A stretch of DNA of 64,000 nucleotides. It comes from Candidatus Vagococcus giribetii. Its GTDB lineage: Bacteria > Bacillota > Bacilli > Lactobacillales > Vagococcaceae. The DNA lies in contig NZ_JAFLVX010000009.1 of NCBI RefSeq assembly GCF_017316185.1, forward strand, positions 62,001-126,000, in the 5' to 3' direction. Position 1 is the first letter of the stretch, and the number at the start of each line of letters is the position of its first letter. The position numbers and the translations under genes are program-made. The notes beneath the pieces are model-generated. The model ran no database searches and was not told where the DNA came from. It saw only the letters and a list, made by a program, of their open reading frames with translations. This document shows, piece by piece, positions 56,901 to 62,648 of the stretch.

Positions 56901-57358
56901 ATTAATGTTACTTCACCATCTGTATTAGCTTCAAATCTACCATAAAGTTCACCATTGTCCGGATCCTTTAAATCACCGGATTGATCTTCTGTTAAAGACA
57001 AAAACTCTGATGTTGGCAATTGATACTTAAAGTAATCCCCATCTTGAACTTCATGAGCCAGATCATTAGGTAGTCTAAATGTATAATAAATAAAGAATGT
57101 TTCTCCCACATTAAGAGGCCTAGCGTCATTCACTGTTTCTGTTGAACCATCACTATTTTTGACTTCCATTTTTTCTAACGTCATAATTGTTCGTTTGTTA
57201 TTTTTATCAACAGGTAATTGATCCGCACTTGGCAGTCCTGTTATATCTCTCCCTGTCTCTGCTGCGAATGCCTGTATCGTTAAAATAGATGAACCAAATT
57301 GAGTCATAACACTCATCAGCATCACGAACAACATAAGAATAGCTTTTTGTTTTTTCAT
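41936..57358 (-). CDS. Giant LPXTG-anchored surface protein with 40 Cna_B domains
   Basis: A protein of about 5,140 residues, the largest in the window. A signal peptide (about 1-33) precedes roughly 870 residues of Cna/SdrG-type adhesive modules, including a GP-rich linker (about 480). One SpaA-type domain (about 903-1000) leads to 40 tandem Cna_B domains (about 1010-5063). Each has a Lys in the first strand (K-x-W), a Glu in YTVKE and a terminal Asn in TNTY, the triad for internal isopeptide bonds. A (KEP)n linker then leads to LPKTGE (about 5103), a hydrophobic helix and HRRKNEID. The stalk is probably a rigid, protease-resistant rod presenting the N-terminal region beyond the wall. The ATG at 57358 was chosen because GGAGGAG precedes it; the frame stays open five codons upstream. 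The ligand is unknown. Confidence 0.93.
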   Translation of the reverse strand: MKKQKAILMLFVMLMSVMTQFGSSILTIQAFAAETGRDITGLPSADQLPVDKNNKRTIMTLEKMEVKNSDGSTETVNDARPLNVGETFFIYYTFRLPNDLAHEVQDGDYFKYQLPTSEFLSLTEDQSGDLKDPDNGELYGRFEANTDGEVTLIFNDNVHRHDDVDGRIYFSMSVENKKITIPGGYPITIPDVTNTEDTIIWIAGDNKSYIQKEFVELKGDVPTWKVLINPNSLKMNDLRLEDKTTHKPEENSGGNNAAESIKITKLVEATVYMDGRVEEGREISVNNPVAGKDGLLDIGMTSIDKPYVMYLETPLIYGAKGEVTNQIFLNANIGTSGKNVGESASASFERDNKYNIIEKEAGEFDADKQEIEWKIIYNPNGLHIKQEDAKFTDTLTYGTVIEDSITVEPNLKHTVTTKDEGRSFDFQFDEDVNQRVVITYKSNRTNLAASYAKNTVISGGQKVIVQKDTPNDGGEGPGPGPGPGDETSSVSKTHKKMGDYLVNWTVDVNKEKIALDKWQIEDLLKNGEFKKDTLVVTNKTTGQVVSPSEYKVQWLGPHPDLPEIDRFVLTYDHPTSDHYSISYDSMVGRGSTDNSVTYDYWHKGEQDVDYAFDYIHTTGTDITITKSGKLIPKENEIEWTVTVNGDGKTPMADQNLLRDPIQPGQTYVEGSAELYSGTGQLLRPDSKAKIDYDSQTNELQITDMEAFSGEKLIFRTSLDDPLAPYQSEPITNTAYYTDRLQKEEVKASASLSIGNVNESFLKKSGTNVDGKYVDWQVDINEHGYHLSNVTIYDDSWENQRVLRESIAIKDLFGNRLLEGIDYDLDHTERYFTIKMKNDVTQHLILTYRGEIFFPSNSYPLDNVPIKNSVRITADRIITTGKPIKIQVPVQVPGSGGEIIGKTRDLVIEKVSASNANTKLRDAEFTLYRGDKKDINKVVDHGTTDGDGRARFTKLTSGTYLLVETKAPSGYEISNELKEGKVINVSGDSTNEFVQVIENPEEGSPPVDPEIFIDIPVEKQWKEVPSSKPTPNVTVRLFANDVEKEAMILRESNNYKGAFKNLPEKQGGKEIKYEIKEDKVDGYTTSTSGNNNGWVVTNTYITPDSVSVPVQKIWVNAPGATPSVTVVLYANGTREASAELNMSNDYKHTFTNLAKEDSKGNDITYTIEEVEIPNYTSGVVETREGWVITNTYIEPGIETINIKGKKHWDDKNESKRPAHLIITLQQDGTEIDSTVIAGPYWDYEFKNLPKDDGKGHDYVYTIDEVNIPAGYEFSSGPGEYDITNTYKEVELISKSGKKTWSGDKVTDRPGSIEVQLLRNGNNYKTQTVTSANDWSYTFKDLPKDDGAGNDYTYTVKEISVPNGYDSEANGMDITNTYTPPKEEVVNHKVVKHWVGDKEINRPTEIEVQLYRYIGAEDEEAYLDTVKLNKENDWSYTYKNLPKNKKGTSDEYRYFANEVKVPIDYVGKNEESRGTSTITNTYKGPELISKSGKKTWRGDKESNRPSSIDIQLLQDGKLFKTTTAKADDWEYRFDNLPKNDGEGHTYEYTVKEKNIPEGYTSEINGMNIINTYSKVTVSGEKRWVGDEDDKEYRPSSITVNLLANGKEIKSTTTNASKNWKYEFADLDAKDSDGNDIIYTVKEVKVPGYETMISGYDIVNTFDSSDKVTIVVKKEWANDEAIKGSDRYRPSVSVDLYRNGGYIDVANLNEYNQWQHVFTDLDKYDENGEEYEYSVNEFYKPTGYTPSYSIDGKTLTVTNTYKDIPKTKINIAGEKHWEDNDDSKRPREVTIDLYCNGYEIDSTKARAPYWEYEFKDLPEYDEMGDKNTYSVKEVNVPTGYEQSGGPGKYDITNKLKGPELISKSGEKTWSGDIAANRPGSIEVKLLQDNTEIKKTTTNANKNWEYTFNDLPKDDGKGHTYNYTVIEGSVPPGYTSEVNGMDIKNTYDPKINISGEKEWIDNNNSFKKRPSSVKIYLLRDGQRVNDANNEAIYTVVDESTDWKYSFTDLSKINKETKEDYVYTVEEELPKDLVGSDSQPGYVPEYSGYDIRNVFQNTAKVDVSGTKTWDHGTNEASKRPDAVTVQLLQDGSPMTGKTQTVTAKENWTYEFKDLPQFDDFSHEYQYTVKEIGITVNGKDVSGDYKTVVTGTDIHNTFNKPVKTAISGEKIWDDYDNKFKTRPSSIKVELMKKDNKTNQVVSTGQTQKVTKDLRGHWKYSFTSLDKFDTDGKVIEYSVKEVESTALNQYETTINGNNIYNTYVNTDKVKVDVMKKWFDYKHNELSEAPVGKIKVTLLQNGKTDFEYSGKKVVELNQKNNWQHTFTDLPRYDNNGDKYEYTVIEEGITDYETDYELAIDKTTGDTTVVISNTEPKPDMTIISGIKIWDDHNDVAKLRPETVEIEALRNGQSFSEEAGKTKTTTTTSAKDNWEYSFQDLLLNDEKGEKYTYTVVEHLPKDSVYESKVEGTNITNKYHRSAQANVTVKKEWNHDHNDATKRPKNIVVQLLRDETVLEEAILNEANDYQHTFEKLEVYDGVGVEYRYDVIEKVPEGYDNERKLESDGKNNYTVTLTNTFVEKELTSINGEKIWDDYDNDHNTRPSAVTIQLFANEKFLKQENIHGDVLNPDAPWTYNFDNLDKFDKDGKEIEYTVKEVIFVDPKEVLPGQQVEYTAEIIGNESIVNTYRNNKTVNFSGKKTWKYDQNVLDKRPEALNMMLVRDGRYVVDMTTTNKESKWEYEFTNKGAGYSVYRPDGSLFVYTLREEAIDQEGNVILGIENYRPSMEVIGDISKDNNVEINVTNTYEHTEKTQFSGSKTWEDADDKFGQRPTELKVTLYANEKVVKTETLNEANEWKYEFSELPVYDKEGEKITYRIEEETTTGYEQIQGAPNFFNRLKQLDEKTAISGQKIWKDQDNSLNKRPDSVTIELYRNGIPMIDVVTGEVVKQEIKGDDWTYEFKDLAKYDSKGNEYIYTVEEVPVSNYESTVDGTTIINTYINNDKTSVSGQKIWKGDQSNKVNSRPKAITVELYQLNPGQKEIEKDQQPFKTQSVTPGKDQNWVYTFENLPKYNEELKEYTYVIKEEDVPHYDSSVENAPDYTITNTYKNDEVTDFRGKKIWVDKGNKLETRPESITINLYQLVKGQTDITEGQEVFASQEVKPDKDGNWTYEFDNLPKYDEKLDAYSYIAKEKAVPNYETTSSDGGHRITNTYQNIDKTTVTGEKTWKGDFDNKIKTRPTSIEVNLYQNGGKEPYQTQTVKPDKKGNWTYEFKDLPKYDEKLDAYTYTVTETKVPGYTTEYDEKESVVNLTNTYINDQKVEVSVVKNWHGDLNNHLNTRPESIIIELYQNDSLMSEGTKEIKPDKEGNWSYTYKELPKYDQELNEYIYTVKEKEVDDYTTTIEQPTKNEFVIHNSFDGATTMDITGRKSWVDVDEANRPESIKIQLQRTTDKELTTSTKWQNVDKVTEVTPDKDGNWEYNFVGQDIVDDAGNYYQYRVVEIGDDGQVNTQITGKNETVYQPTTTDRDIVNTQQQRKISIPVIKKWDEPNNNLRPESITLTLFRDGVAFKEEVLTGDKASANWNYTFTELDEFNPETMVKYIYTVKEDAVLYYDTTITEDGSNGFTITNKANPRTEVEVDGEKTWADSDNGFNKRPESIKVHLLQDGNEFKQELVTAPDWTYAFTGLPEYNPKTLTKYVYTVKEELSEDIIATDEQSGYKPTYSGHDINNEFQNTDTISVAGEKTWHHGTNALEERPTSVTIQLLQNGNPMSIDGKLVQAVATEDTDWRYEFKELPKFDETGKEYLYTAEEIGVPNGYESVTDGMNVTNTFTKPVKISVSGEKTWVDYNDKFKLRPESITVNLMKEVKDAEGKVVKEQVASQEVTGDEWKYEFNDLFKYDEAGLEIKYSIEEDKVPEYETTIEGNNITNTYTNKETTKISVLKVWDDTDNKDKERPKEIQVQLLMNGDYDLDDDGVVDQSKMLNDKNKWSHTFDELPKYDNNGEEIDYMVVEEGISGYLTTYQVNPETGTIEKQIVITNKKAKYQETAISGLKIWDDYGNAHSSRPEDITIKLLQDGKPMLDENGKEVTTTINESNGVDGNTWSYAFDGLPKNRDDGTQYVYTVEEVHVDHYKTTQKKNSTNITNTYRNEEKLQVKVKKTWDHSKNQLDARPENITVYLKQDGRSIDTKVLNSSNEWQHAFENLPKYDESGVLYQYDVVEDVPNGYENKRELIQASNNYTVQMTNTFTEDETTEIEGTKVWDDYENKFNTRPSSVTIQLFADGVYQESQVISVDPLKPDEDWAYHFTNLDKYTTEGTLIEYTVQEVMMTNLIKPLGVINAEYTPEIVDNDYIINHYTNHQKVMFSGTKTWKFDQNVLENRPTALKISLVRDGRLVVDTAITSEADAWQYAFTNKGEGYPVYRPDGNPYHYTVREEALDENGEATLAIENYHTKVEVVGDTKEDEEVKLNLTNFYNHTETTELTGSKEWQDVNNKLGDRPDALVVTLLANDEVAKTATMTEATGWTYEFTSLPVYDAKGDKITYRVEEEKVDGYEEIQGAPYFVNYLTKLDDKTSIKGTKTWDDQNDKLGGRPNEVTVVLLRDGVPVIEDNQVVTTKVSAKTDWTYEFKDLPKYDGQANEYVYSVKEINVPNYITSVDGTNLVNTYHSSEVVAVKGTKSWVDQDDKLGDRPKEIFVELYQTTKDHPEVAEDQAPYRMSKVTADTNWTYEFKDLPKYDKQLDEYLYTVKEHQVANYTSKVEGYDITNTYDNSTTTEVKGRKIWKDKDNLASLRPKSIHVDLYQNGGNSPIDSVEVMADETGDWHYSFKDLPKYDDQLNEYTYSVKEKQIPMYYESSVAGYDITNTYIDREVVKRHVRKVWDDGDNKHSTRPESIKVKVYQESPSKAIQSKEPFIERDIVPDAKGNWETRFDYLPKFDENNQEYVYTIVEDIVDKYDPNVVAAGNNVVITNHTKDAELTEISGKKIWQDKEDKLGLRPVKITVDLYQTLEYLPTPFAKKEQVPFDTIEITAEDSWEYFFTELPKHDDYGNMYHYEIVERDVAKYDSKVEGYDIINTVNPDKPIDPKEPKEPKEPKEPKEPKEPSKPTVPSNNKSGSYLPKTGEVEDAQWLATLTGLSLMSLLGMIGYHRRKNEID
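42095..42151 (-). repeat. 9-bp tandem repeat coding a (KEP)n linker
   Basis: The unit GGTTCTTTC recurs about six times head to tail and encodes Lys-Glu-Pro on the minus strand. It lies between the last Cna_B domain and LPKTGE. Its near-identity makes slipped-strand length change likely, which would alter linker length without a frameshift. Confidence 0.88.
42170..54330 (-). repeat. Array of 40 Cna_B-domain coding units
   Basis: About 12 kb of tandem 300-bp units. Domains 11-24 (about 47130-51530) and 27-40 (about 42170-46500) follow nearly the same order of distinctive units. The tryptophan codon of matched units is displaced by 5,034 bp (domains 11/27), 5,010 bp (12/28) and 4,998 bp (18/34). 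Domains 3-4 and 9-10 also match one another. The array therefore grew by copying blocks, not only single units. Confidence 0.85.
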
Positions 57359-57872
57359 ATAAGTCTCCTCCATATTCTAACTACCTATTCCGAATTAATC
57401 ATTTCAATAAATGCATCTTTATTTTTTAAATTCATACCACTCAACCGTTCTTTTAAATCTATATAAGCCTATTATTTTTACTCGAATTAATATAACAAGT
57501 TATTCTTGTAGCTAGTATAAAGGAGATTACTCCTCTCAGATTAGCTTTTTATGACGATAGAAAGGACAATAAACAAAAAATGACAACATTTTTCCTCAAA
57601 AATTATAAAAGGTAGGTTTATAATCAGAAAAACGTTATCATCATTAAGTTTATTATCAAGGTATCTATTACTGTTCATTATAGTATGTTTCGTTTGAAAA
57701 TAGTACTTTAACGTACCGAAAATCTACATTATACAGTTATTTGTTTTATACCTTCTTTTTGTGAACAAAACGGTCCTATTATAGGCAAAAAAAGATGACA
57801 AATCTGAGAGTTATCTCAAATTTATCATCTTAAACTAGTTAGTCATTTACTTAATATCATGACCATTTTTTA
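57359..57872. other. Intergenic region upstream of the 40-Cna_B gene
   Basis: A 514-bp AT-rich spacer holding the leader of the giant gene on its left and the PTS terminator on its right. A small stem AGGAG-ATTA-CTCCT lies near 57523-57536. No gene with a ribosome binding site was found. The giant gene's promoter could not be placed with confidence. Confidence 0.45.
57793..57830 (-). terminator. Terminator of the nanE-PTS operon
   Basis: The 17-base arms AGATGACAAATCTGAGA and TCTCAAATTTATCATCT pair with two wobbles over a 4-base loop. On the minus strand a run of seven T follows. Confidence 0.85.
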
Positions 57873-59378
57873 TTAATTATCATGCCCTAAAATCTGATTA
57901 ATTTCTTGACTATATAAATCGGCTTTTCCACCAAAAACGGCTTGGATCCCACCGCTTAATTCTAATACAGCAGTAGCTCCTAATTGTTGAATACGTGCTT
58001 TATCAACCACTTTATTATCGACAACAGCTACCCTAAGTCGTGTCGCACAAGCTCCTACTGACGCAATATTAGTTTCCCCACCTAATGCTTCAATAATAAT
58101 AAGTGATTCTTGATGTAAACGACTGCTTCCTTCTGTTGCAACTATCTCTTCACCACTACTTACCTCAACAGCTTCCATTCCAGGAATAGAGACTTTAAAT
58201 TTACGGATGAAGAATGAGAAAACAACATAGTAGACAAGTGCCCAAACAATACCAACTGGAATAACGTACAACCAGTGTGTTTTGGCTTCTCCTTGAAACA
58301 CACCAAAAAGAAGAAAATCAATTAAACCACCTGAAAAAGAATTACCAATCCTAATATTTAATAAATCGGCTACTAAAAAAGAACACCCGTCTAAGAAGGC
58401 ATGAATCACATATAACCAAGGAGCGCTAAATAAGAACATGTACTCAATAGGTTCTGTAATCCCTGTTAAGAAAGAAGTTAGAGCACCACTTGCATATAAG
58501 CCTCCTGTTTGTTTACGGTTTTCTTTTGGAATCGCATGGTACATTGCTAAACAAGCTGCTGGTAAACCAAACATCATTGTAGCAAAACGACCTGCAAAGA
58601 AGCGTGTCCCATAAGTAAACAAACCAGTGTGATTTGGATCAGCCAACTGAGCAAAGAATATATTTTGCGCACCTGAAATGGTCTCCCCTGCTACCACTTC
58701 AACGCCTCCAAGAGACGTGTACCAAAACATTGGATAAATCGTATGATGTAAGCCAACTGCGCCTGTCAAGCGTAATAAGAAGCCATAAAGGAAAGTTCCG
58801 ATACTTCCCATTTCCGCCACAGCTTCACCAATGGTTGTCATTCCCTGTTGGATAGGTGGCCAAATTAAGAAAAAAGCTACCCCAATAAAAATAGCGGCAA
58901 TAGATGACACAATCGGTATAAAACGTGAGCCTCCAAAAAATCCTAGAAATGGTGGCAACTCAATTTTTCGGTATTTGTTGTGGAGAAAAGCCACTGTCCC
59001 CCCAATGGCAATTGAACCCACAACACCTGTATCAATAGCTGTGTCTGGTGAAAATAATTGCAATAACCCACTAATAGTTGCTGTATAAACTAAGAATGAT
59101 ACCCCACCAGCTAGACCAGCTGTTCCTTTATCTCCATTAGCCAAACCAACTGCTAAACCAATAGCAAAAATTAACGCTAAGTTACTGAAAACTGCATTTC
59201 CTGCATTACTCATAACTGTCAAAATGGTTTGTAACCAAGCCTGATCTAACCACGGATAAGCTTGTACTGCACTAGCATTAGATAAAGCGCCTCCAATTCC
59301 AAGTAACAAACCGGCTGCTGGTAAAATAGCAATCGGTAGCATAAATGCTCGACCTAATTGAGAAAATTTCTTAAACAT
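57873..59378 (-). CDS. PTS EIICB transporter, glucose/N-acetylglucosamine family
   Basis: A 501-residue sugar phosphotransferase permease. The N-terminal EIIC domain (about 1-390) begins MFKKFSQLGRAFMLPIAILP and has GTRFFAGRFATMMFGLPAA and GITEPIEYMF (about 315, substrate site). The C-terminal EIIB domain (about 420-495) has the phospho-accepting Cys in NIASVGACATRLRV. No EIIA domain is fused, so a separate EIIA is needed. The gene follows nanE by 16 bases under a GGAGG site, and the ManNAc-6-P epimerase suggests uptake of N-acetylmannosamine (or a related amino sugar) rather than glucose. That specificity is inferred from context. Confidence 0.88.
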   Translation of the reverse strand: MFKKFSQLGRAFMLPIAILPAAGLLLGIGGALSNASAVQAYPWLDQAWLQTILTVMSNAGNAVFSNLALIFAIGLAVGLANGDKGTAGLAGGVSFLVYTATISGLLQLFSPDTAIDTGVVGSIAIGGTVAFLHNKYRKIELPPFLGFFGGSRFIPIVSSIAAIFIGVAFFLIWPPIQQGMTTIGEAVAEMGSIGTFLYGFLLRLTGAVGLHHTIYPMFWYTSLGGVEVVAGETISGAQNIFFAQLADPNHTGLFTYGTRFFAGRFATMMFGLPAACLAMYHAIPKENRKQTGGLYASGALTSFLTGITEPIEYMFLFSAPWLYVIHAFLDGCSFLVADLLNIRIGNSFSGGLIDFLLFGVFQGEAKTHWLYVIPVGIVWALVYYVVFSFFIRKFKVSIPGMEAVEVSSGEEIVATEGSSRLHQESLIIIEALGGETNIASVGACATRLRVAVVDNKVVDKARIQQLGATAVLELSGGIQAVFGGKADLYSQEINQILGHDN

Positions 59379-59394
59379 AATACTCCTCCTTTTT

Positions 59395-60087
59395 TTATAA
59401 ACCTAATCCATCAATAAAACGTTTGGCAATTTCCTTAGGACGTGTAATAGCCCCACCTATCACGATTCCTGAGACCCCTAACTCTTTAATCCGTTTTGCC
59501 TGTTCTGGAGTATGGATCTTTCCTTCAGCTATCACAGGTATTTTTGCAGCAACTAATTGTTCCATTAAAACCATATCAGGACCTGCTTCTTGTCGACTAT
59601 TAGGGGTATATCCTGAAAGTGTCGTTCCCACAACGTCCACTCCAGCTTCATAAGCCTCTACTCCTTCATCAAAAGTAGCAATATCAGCCATAAGCAATTG
59701 CTTTGGATACTTAGCTTTAATATCCTTAATGTGTTCAGCAACTGTTTTACCATCAAAACGTTCCCGCTTCGTACAATCTAGAGCAATCACATCTACCCCT
59801 GCTTCATAGAGCTCATCTACTTCTTTCATAGTTGCTGTGATAAATGGCTCTTGTGGTGGATAGTCACGTTTGATAATACCAATAATTGGTAAATCTGTTA
59901 CCTCTTTAATTTCTAAAATATCTCTTACAGAATTAGCTCGAATCCCCACTGCTCCAGCTTCCTCTGCCGCTTTTGCCATTAAAGGCATAATACCGCCCAA
60001 CTCTGAATACAAAGGCTCTCCTTCTAAGGCTTGGCAAGACACAATAATACCGTCTTTTATCTGACTTAAAAACTCCTCTTTCTCCAT
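59395..60087 (-). CDS. nanE: N-acetylmannosamine-6-phosphate 2-epimerase
   Basis: A 230-residue TIM-barrel enzyme converting ManNAc-6-P to GlcNAc-6-P. The signatures are [12 protein letters not shown] (about residues 15-26), [10 protein letters not shown] (about 70), [16 protein letters not shown] (about 98-113, with the catalytic Lys in this family) and [13 protein letters not shown] (about 182). Length is standard for NanE. It is the first gene of a two-gene operon with the EIICB transporter and is divergent from an RpiR regulator. Downstream GlcNAc-6-P deacetylation and deamination (nagA/nagB) must be encoded elsewhere. CGGAGG precedes the ATG. Confidence 0.95.
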   Translation of the reverse strand: MEKEEFLSQIKDGIIVSCQALEGEPLYSELGGIMPLMAKAAEEAGAVGIRANSVRDILEIKEVTDLPIIGIIKRDYPPQEPFITATMKEVDELYEAGVDVIALDCTKRERFDGKTVAEHIKDIKAKYPKQLLMADIATFDEGVEAYEAGVDVVGTTLSGYTPNSRQEAGPDMVLMEQLVAAKIPVIAEGKIHTPEQAKRIKELGVSGIVIGGAITRPKEIAKRFIDGLGL

Positions 60088-60111
60088 TTTTACCTCCGTA
60101 ATTAATTATTA

Positions 60112-60168
60112 GGAGATCATCTCCAAATAAAATATAACATCGTTCTCCAAAAATGTAAATATGGAGAA
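60112..60168. promoter_or_regulatory. Candidate RpiR operators around the nanE promoter
   Basis: Two inverted repeats share the core GGAGA. GGAGAT-C-ATCTCC (60112-60124) lies just downstream of the nanE -10. TTCTCCA (60143-60149) and TGGAGAA (60162-60168) flank the nanE -35. The spacing suggests two bound dimers, consistent with RpiR proteins, which bind tandem inverted repeats. Confidence 0.65.
60131..60159 (-). promoter_or_regulatory. nanE promoter
   Basis: On the minus strand TTTACA (60154-60159), 17 bp and TATATT (60131-60136). It lies between the two putative RpiR operators. Confidence 0.7.
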
Positions 60169-60239
60169 AAAATTAAATTGACTTTATTTTTTTTTATCGG
60201 AAAATAGAGATAAGAATAGTTAAAAGGAATGAACGCTAT

Positions 60240-61052
60240 ATGAGTTATCTTGATGCCATACATGCCCATTATGAGGAGCTAACTAAATCAGAAAAAAAAG
60301 TCGCTGATTTCATTGTTTCTTCTGGAGAAAAAGTCTTACATCAAACACTATTAGATATTAAAAAAGCCACAATGGTAGGGGATGCTACCATTGTGCGCTT
60401 TTGTCAAAAGTTAGGTTATAGTGGTTTCTCAGATCTAAAAATTGATATTGCTAAAGAAGGATTCCACCATTCAAAAACGACAAACACCTCATTTATCAAT
60501 ACCGTAGAAAATCATTTAGTAAGCGCTATTCAGGAAACATCTAAGTTAGCTGACGAAAGTAAATTAGAAATTGCTGCTGCTCTGATTAATCAAGCTAAAC
60601 ATATTTATATATTTGGTGTTGGTTCCTCAGGTATCACTGCAGTTGACATGGAATCTCGTTTTTTACGAGGCGGCTTACAAGCCAGAGCTATTACTGATCC
60701 TCACTACCAAGCCATGAATGCTTCTCTTTGTACTGAAAACGACTTGATTATTGCCTTTAGTTTAACAGGAAAGACCCAAGATATTTATGACGCTTTGAGT
60801 GTCGCTAAAGAAAACAAAACAAAAATTATTGTTATTTCTAATTATATCTTGTCTCCAATTGCTCAGCTTGGAGACGTCGTTATCCAAACAGCTATTGAAG
60901 AGTACCTATTAAACGGAGGTTCACTGACTGGAAAAGTCTCTCAAATTTTTGCTATGGATCTATTAATCACCTATTATGAAAAAACCTATGGTGTGGACGA
61001 ATTAAATATGCGTGAAAAAATTGCACGCTCCATTATTAATAAACAAATCTAA
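60240..61052 (+). CDS. MurR/RpiR family regulator of the nanE-PTS operon
   Basis: A 270-residue regulator with an N-terminal RpiR helix-turn-helix (about residues 1-75; KATMVGDATIVRFCQKLGYS) and a SIS domain (about 110-240; IYIFGVGSSGITAVDMESRF and IAFSLTGKTQDIYDA hold the sugar-phosphate site). It is divergent from nanE, with likely operators between, so control of nanE and the PTS by ManNAc-6-P or GlcNAc-6-P is the natural reading. It is unlike the other RpiR protein (1596-2441) in sequence detail. AAAAGGA supports the ATG at longer spacing. Confidence 0.93.
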   Translation: MSYLDAIHAHYEELTKSEKKVADFIVSSGEKVLHQTLLDIKKATMVGDATIVRFCQKLGYSGFSDLKIDIAKEGFHHSKTTNTSFINTVENHLVSAIQETSKLADESKLEIAAALINQAKHIYIFGVGSSGITAVDMESRFLRGGLQARAITDPHYQAMNASLCTENDLIIAFSLTGKTQDIYDALSVAKENKTKIIVISNYILSPIAQLGDVVIQTAIEEYLLNGGSLTGKVSQIFAMDLLITYYEKTYGVDELNMREKIARSIINKQI

Positions 61053-61096
61053 AAAAAGACCGAGACATAAGTAAATACTTACGTCTCAGTCTTTTT
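61053..61096. terminator. Bidirectional terminator between the RpiR gene and deoD
   Basis: A 21-base stem (arms AAAAAGACCGAGACATAAGTA and its partner, two wobbles) with a 2-base loop. It has A- and T-runs on both ends and lies between convergent genes. Confidence 0.92.
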
Positions 61097-61099
61097 ATT

Positions 61100-61807
61100 T
61101 TAGTCTTGGATTAATGTTTCAAGTCCAACAATCATCATTTCATCAAATGAACTTTGACGCTCTTCAGATGTTGTTTCTTCACCAGTAATCATATGATCAC
61201 TAACAGTCATTAAAGCAAGTGCTTGAACACCGTATTTGGCTGCTAAGTAATAAATGACAGCAGCTTCCATTTCGATTCCTAATACACCATAATCAGCTAA
61301 TTTAAATGTATCAGACAAATCATCTTTGTAGAAGCTATCATCTGAAATGACATTTCCTACATGAATGTTAAAGCCACGTTCTTTTGCAATCCCGTAAGCT
61401 GTTGATAACAACTCATAATCAGCAATTGGTGCATAGGTATGATTTGGGAAATCAGCTTTCATGAAGTTAGAATTCGTTACAGCTCCTTGTGCTAAAACTA
61501 AATCACGCACGTGTACATCTTTTTTAAGGGCTCCACATGTTCCAACACGCATTAATTTTTTCACATCGTATTCACGAATTAATTCGTTTGTATAAATAGA
61601 TGCTGAAGGAATTCCCATACCTGTTCCTTGAACAGATACTTTTACACCTTTGTAAGTTCCTGTATAGCCAAGCATACCACGAACTTCGTTATAACAAACT
61701 GGATTTTCTAAGAATTTTTCTGCAATGTATTTTGCTCTTAAAGGATCTCCCGGTAATAAAATACGATCAGCGATGTCACCTTTTTTAGCTCCAATATGTA
61801 CGCTCAT
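61100..61807 (-). CDS. deoD: Purine nucleoside phosphorylase, DeoD type
   Basis: A 235-residue hexameric-type phosphorylase that splits purine (deoxy)nucleosides with phosphate. [20 protein letters not shown] (residues 1-20) and [12 protein letters not shown] hold the phosphate-binding loop. [15 protein letters not shown] (about 91) and [11 protein letters not shown] (about 178, base/ribose site) are further DeoD signatures, with SDHMITGE holding the conserved Asp. The gene follows punA by 11 bases and carries AAGGAGAG. Last gene of the operon. Confidence 0.96.
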   Translation of the reverse strand: MSVHIGAKKGDIADRILLPGDPLRAKYIAEKFLENPVCYNEVRGMLGYTGTYKGVKVSVQGTGMGIPSASIYTNELIREYDVKKLMRVGTCGALKKDVHVRDLVLAQGAVTNSNFMKADFPNHTYAPIADYELLSTAYGIAKERGFNIHVGNVISDDSFYKDDLSDTFKLADYGVLGIEMEAAVIYYLAAKYGVQALALMTVSDHMITGEETTSEERQSSFDEMMIVGLETLIQD

Positions 61808-61818
61808 GAACTCTCTCC

Positions 61819-62634
61819 TTAAATTCTTTCTAAAGTCAGTTTTACTAATTCTTTGAAATCTGCTTTAACACGTTCTGTTGTTTCAACTACTTCTTCATGA
61901 TTTAAGTTAGCTTGCATACCTGCTGCTAAGTTAGTCACACAAGTAATACCTAAAACGCGCATAGACATATGTTTAGCTACGATTACTTCTGGTACAGTTG
62001 ACATACCAACTGCATCTGCTCCTAAAGCACGAGACATTCTAATTTCTGCTGGTGTTTCATAAGTTGGACCTGAGTAGCCCATGTAAACACCTTTTTGTAA
62101 CGTAATTTTAAGTTCAGCAGCCACACGTTTTGCCACTTCACCATACGCTTTATCATAAGCTTCTGACATATCAGGGAAACGTGGTCCTAAGTCATCTTCA
62201 TTTAATCCGATTAATGGATTGTCTCCTGTGTAGTTAATTTGATCAGTAATCAACATTAAATCTCCAGGTGAAAATGACGTATTAACTCCACCAGCTGCAT
62301 TAGTTACAACTAAAGAGTCAGCTCCTAAAGCTTTCATCACACGTACTGGGAAAGTCACTGTTTGCATTGAATGTCCTTCATAATAATGGAAACGACCTTG
62401 CATTGCTAACACTGTTTTTCCTGATAATTTACCATAAACTAATTGACCAGCATGTCCCACTACAGTTGATATTGGGAAATGAGGAATTTCTTCGTAAGGA
62501 ATAACCACTTTATCTGTAATTTCATCTGCTAATTCACCTAAGCCTGAACCTAAGATTAGCCCAAAATCAACATTTTGTACCCCTTTGCTTTGAATAAATT
62601 CTGCTGTTTCTTTTAATTTTGCACTTAATGTCAT
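61819..62634 (-). CDS. punA: Purine nucleoside phosphorylase I (inosine/guanosine-type)
   Basis: A 271-residue trimeric-type PNP acting mainly on inosine and guanosine. [16 protein letters not shown] (about residues 24-39), [20 protein letters not shown] (about 80-99) and [18 protein letters not shown] (about 112-129) are the family signatures. [15 protein letters not shown] and [14 protein letters not shown] (about 197-232) complete the site. It lies between deoB and deoD with short gaps (14 and 11 bases), in one operon. It complements DeoD by covering 6-oxopurine nucleosides. Confidence 0.95.
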   Translation of the reverse strand: MTLSAKLKETAEFIQSKGVQNVDFGLILGSGLGELADEITDKVVIPYEEIPHFPISTVVGHAGQLVYGKLSGKTVLAMQGRFHYYEGHSMQTVTFPVRVMKALGADSLVVTNAAGGVNTSFSPGDLMLITDQINYTGDNPLIGLNEDDLGPRFPDMSEAYDKAYGEVAKRVAAELKITLQKGVYMGYSGPTYETPAEIRMSRALGADAVGMSTVPEVIVAKHMSMRVLGITCVTNLAAGMQANLNHEEVVETTERVKADFKELVKLTLERI

Positions 62635-62648
62635 GTGATTGTAGCTCC

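Noticed and set aside
2524-57358. Pilus operon
   Set aside because: The three LPXTG proteins are separated by unrelated genes, and neither a class C sortase nor the lysine-containing pilin motif was seen.
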